6,718 nucleotides of DNA from positions 8,051 to 14,768 of the forward strand of contig MHFY01000138.1 in assembly GCA_001805375.1 (NCBI GenBank), read 5' to 3'. Positions within the stretch are counted from its first letter, which is position 1. Every line of letters begins with the position of its first letter. A model generated the notes under the pieces. The model saw nothing but the letters and a program-made list of their open reading frames with translations, was not told the DNA's origin and did not search any database. Origin of the DNA: Omnitrophica WOR_2 bacterium GWA2_47_8. Its GTDB lineage: Bacteria > Omnitrophota > Gorgyraeia > Zapsychrales > GWA2-47-8. A program made the translations under genes and the position numbers. This document shows positions 4,351-6,718 of this stretch, piece after piece.

Positions 4351-6718
4351 AGCAGTAACCCAGAACCCCTTAATAATAAGACTAATAGTAATAATGGGAC
4401 TGATACTTCATTGTCTCCCACGCCTTCTCAGGTAAAGGGGCCGGATCCGGTCAATTTTACCCCGGACGAACTGCAGAAGCTGGTCCCGGCTGAAAAAGGA
4501 CGTTATTTCAAAAGCCGCTTTGCTTCCTGGATCAAGGCCGTGGCCTGGATCGTTATTTTTACCTTTGTCCCGGAACAGGCAAGCTGGGCTTTTAATTATA
4601 ACCCTACCGTCCTTTGGGGCCAGGAAAGATCCCAGGCCCAGGCCTTAAGCCCTGACGCCTCCCCGGATGAGATCGCCTCTGCCAAGGTCGCGTCCAGCGT
4701 TGCGGACCTTTTGAACAAGATCGCTTATAAAGAAAAAACCCAGTTACAGCTTAAGCTTCCCATCAATGAAAAAGAAGACCCGGAACTCAGCACAAGGTCC
4801 CTGGTCATCACGTCCAACATTTTATTCACTAATAATTTCATCCGCAAGATCGGGACCTGGCTGCAGGATCCTGAGATCCATCCGTTAAACTGCGGTATTT
4901 ATGCCCTCAAAGACCTGTTAGCCAAGCATGATATCTTTTTATCTTTAGAAGAGATCTCGGTCATGACCCTGATGGTCGATCTGATGAACAACATCGTAAA
5001 GCCGGGGGACCCGAAATTAAAGACCTCACTGTACGCCATCAAAGAGATCGTCCGCGCTTACGGGTTGGAAGCAAACCCGGTCAAATTACAGAATTTTGAG
5101 GATGTCGTTAAGATCCAAACGCCGTTCATCGCGAGCCTTTCGGATGAGCATTTTGTCACGGTCACGCGGGTTGAAGAAGGCAAAATTTATTTCAGTGATA
5201 TCGGGCGGTTGCGTTCCCTGGCTCAGGAAGAATTCCTTAAAGAATTCACCGGATTCGTTCTTGCCTCTTCGCTTGATCGATCTAACGTTGAGTATGAGAT
5301 CCTTTCCGACGCGACCATGGCGTTCGTGTGGGGGTCCCGTTGGCACAGTAAGGTGGATGAACTTCCGGGATTGATGTCTGCCGGTGATATCGCTTTGACT
5401 GTCGCTATCCAGGTTGTCGGCGCGGTCTTGGGCGCGATAACAGGCGGCGGCGGGTTAGTCGCGGCTGTCTTTGCTTTAGGCGCGGGTCAATTTGCCAGCT
5501 CCTTAGCTCAGGCCTGCGCGGCGGAAGGGATGTGCTCGGAAAAAACAGCCTTTATTTTAAATGTGACGGTTTCAACGGCTTTGACGTTCGGGGCCAGTTC
5601 TGCTACCTCAGCCTCTAACGCGGCTACCGCCGCAGGGACGCAGGTGGCTGTCTCAACGATCCTTTTACAATTTTTAAAGGGCATGGTTATCGGCCTCGCC
5701 GTAGGTGTTGTCAAAGGGATGGTCATGTATGAGGTCACCCAATGGTTAAATGACGAATTAGGCGACAGCATGGACCCGATCATCAAGCAGGCGATCGTGG
5801 GTGTTATTTCTTCTTTGGCCGCGGATCTGGCGGTGGGAGGGGTTATATCCGGACTCGGAGGCATAGGTATTGATATGGGGCCTTTTGCCGGTTTGGGTAA
5901 TTTAAGTTCTATTTTGATCAATTCATTAAAGAGTGCTGCGGCCACGGCCGTAGGTGTGCTGGCAAGGATCATCGCGGAAAAGAACGGCGTTGAGGCAGAC
6001 AGCATGATGTCTCAGGCCATCGGCGCATTGTTCACGGCGCTGGCCGCTATCGGTATCCATTATGCCACACGGCCCAGCACGGAAACACAATTAAAAGATA
6101 AGAAGAAAGAAGGAGAAGCCCAACAAGCGGAAGTTAATAAATTAAAGGGGGAAAGAGCAGCATTAGGTGAGGCCATTCAAGGAGAAAATTTAACGCCGGA
6201 ACAAGAGGCAAAGCAAGCTGCGCAGCAGGCGCTCGATCTAAAGATCAAGAACGCGAGCGCGGAATTAGCAACTATCAATAGGGATATCGGAAAATTACAG
6301 GTCAAGTTGGCCGCTGAGGTCCAGGGAGCAAGGGAAGATAGTTTGGATGAGATCAACGGTGATCTAAAAGATGTTAAGGGCGATATTAAGGGCTTGGAGA
6401 CAGAAGAAGCACGGTTGCAAACTAAAATAGATCCGGCCGGGAATGAAGAGGAACAGAAAGCATTGCAGGCCGAGCTGGATAAAGTCGAGAGCGATTTGGA
6501 GGTCAAGAACAATGAAAAATCGGAGCTTACAAAAAAGCGGGAGGTTCCGCTTAAGGAAGCTTTGGACGCTCGAGATGTGAAGGCCAAATTAGAGCAGGCC
6601 CAAGGCGAAGTGGAGCGTAAAGGCAAGGCGTTAGATGCAGCCAATAAAGAATTAGCCGCGGCAGAAGCGCGTGGAGGAGCTTCGGACGACGAAATAAAAT
6701 TATTAGAAGTGGATGTCG
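4330..6718 (+). CDS. Large exported protein with C39-like cysteine peptidase domain, 3'-truncated
   Basis: 796 codons are open to the window edge with no stop, so the full protein is longer. Domains in order: an Asn/Ser/Pro-rich hydrophilic N-terminus (1-60); a basic plus hydrophobic signal-type segment (about 61-88, SRFASWIKAVAWIVIFTF then QASWA); a linker; and a C39-like papain-fold domain (about 165-312). Within that domain NCGIYALKDLLAKH carries the likely nucleophile Cys188, EHFVTV gives His274 and FSDIG gives Asp290. The His-Asp distance of 16 residues equals that of characterised C39 peptidases of bacteriocin ABC exporters, whose role is cleaving leader peptides. No ABC transporter follows here. 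Gly/Ala-rich hydrophobic helices fill about 351-580, and a Lys/Glu/Gln/Ala-rich coiled coil runs from about 581 to the end. The usual oxyanion Gln six residues before Cys is Glu182. ATG 4330 lacks a Shine-Dalgarno; an in-frame ATG at 4237 would add 31 unconvincing residues. Its substrate and role are unknown. Confidence 0.85.
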   Translation, partial: MDNSLDISSNPEPLNNKTNSNNGTDTSLSPTPSQVKGPDPVNFTPDELQKLVPAEKGRYFKSRFASWIKAVAWIVIFTFVPEQASWAFNYNPTVLWGQERSQAQALSPDASPDEIASAKVASSVADLLNKIAYKEKTQLQLKLPINEKEDPELSTRSLVITSNILFTNNFIRKIGTWLQDPEIHPLNCGIYALKDLLAKHDIFLSLEEISVMTLMVDLMNNIVKPGDPKLKTSLYAIKEIVRAYGLEANPVKLQNFEDVVKIQTPFIASLSDEHFVTVTRVEEGKIYFSDIGRLRSLAQEEFLKEFTGFVLASSLDRSNVEYEILSDATMAFVWGSRWHSKVDELPGLMSAGDIALTVAIQVVGAVLGAITGGGGLVAAVFALGAGQFASSLAQACAAEGMCSEKTAFILNVTVSTALTFGASSATSASNAATAAGTQVAVSTILLQFLKGMVIGLAVGVVKGMVMYEVTQWLNDELGDSMDPIIKQAIVGVISSLAADLAVGGVISGLGGIGIDMGPFAGLGNLSSILINSLKSAAATAVGVLARIIAEKNGVEADSMMSQAIGALFTALAAIGIHYATRPSTETQLKDKKKEGEAQQAEVNKLKGERAALGEAIQGENLTPEQEAKQAAQQALDLKIKNASAELATINRDIGKLQVKLAAEVQGAREDSLDEINGDLKDVKGDIKGLETEEARLQTKIDPAGNEEEQKALQAELDKVESDLEVKNNEKSELTKKREVPLKEALDARDVKAKLEQAQGEVERKGKALDAANKELAAAEARGGASDDEIKLLEVDV

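Noticed and set aside
5508..6644. Two minus-strand frames of 165 and 155 codons
   Set aside because: Their Ala/Ser/Pro-rich composition is the expected complement of the Gly/Ala-rich and coiled-coil coding sequence on the + strand.
1..6718. tRNA, rRNA or autonomous transposase genes
   Set aside because: None was recognised on either strand by eye; the inverted-repeat elements carry no coding sequence.

Overview
The window looks like a bacterial chromosome fragment from an uncultivated lineage. The combination of a Tad (tight adherence) pilus locus, cysteine-rich pilin-like proteins, intergenic inverted-repeat elements and a very long gene opening with a C39-type cysteine peptidase domain fits best with Omnitrophota (PVC group). 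That assignment is inference from general knowledge of such genomes; no marker gene is present to prove it. All genes supported here are on the + strand.

Bases 1-3342 are the end of a pilus operon. They hold a 5'-truncated cysteine-rich secreted-type protein (to 766), a short cysteine-rich Flp/type IV-like pilin (909-1238), tadB (1394-2248) and tadC (2404-3282), the two polytopic inner-membrane platform proteins of the Tad secretion machine. A strong GC hairpin (3305-3342) follows tadC and probably ends the transcript. Each of the three gaps between these genes is filled by a roughly 125-155 bp imperfect inverted-repeat element. Two of them (before tadB and before tadC) belong to one family in opposite orientations. 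All three are bounded by 7-bp direct repeats, and removing them on paper restores gaps of 11, 19 and 2 bases. This suggests small MITE-like insertions into a once compact operon. One of them separates the pilin from its Shine-Dalgarno sequence.

Bases 3343-4329 are about 1 kb without a convincing gene. The first 750 bases are very AT-rich. The region contains a 12-bp inverted repeat, a perfect TATAAT hexamer, an orphan Shine-Dalgarno-like GAGGAGG, a compact set of mutually exclusive hairpins, a textbook rho-independent terminator (4055-4095) and four more small dyads leading up to the next gene. It may be a regulated leader or carry a small RNA.

Bases 4330-6718 are the first 796 codons of a large gene that is still open at the window end. 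The predicted protein has a hydrophilic N-terminus, a late signal-type hydrophobic segment, a C39-like papain-fold domain with a recognisable Cys-His-Asp triad, about 230 residues of Gly/Ala-rich hydrophobic helices and then a long charged coiled coil. It reads like a large exported or surface protein. Its position beside the pilus genes suggests, but does not show, a joint role in attachment to or attack on other cells.
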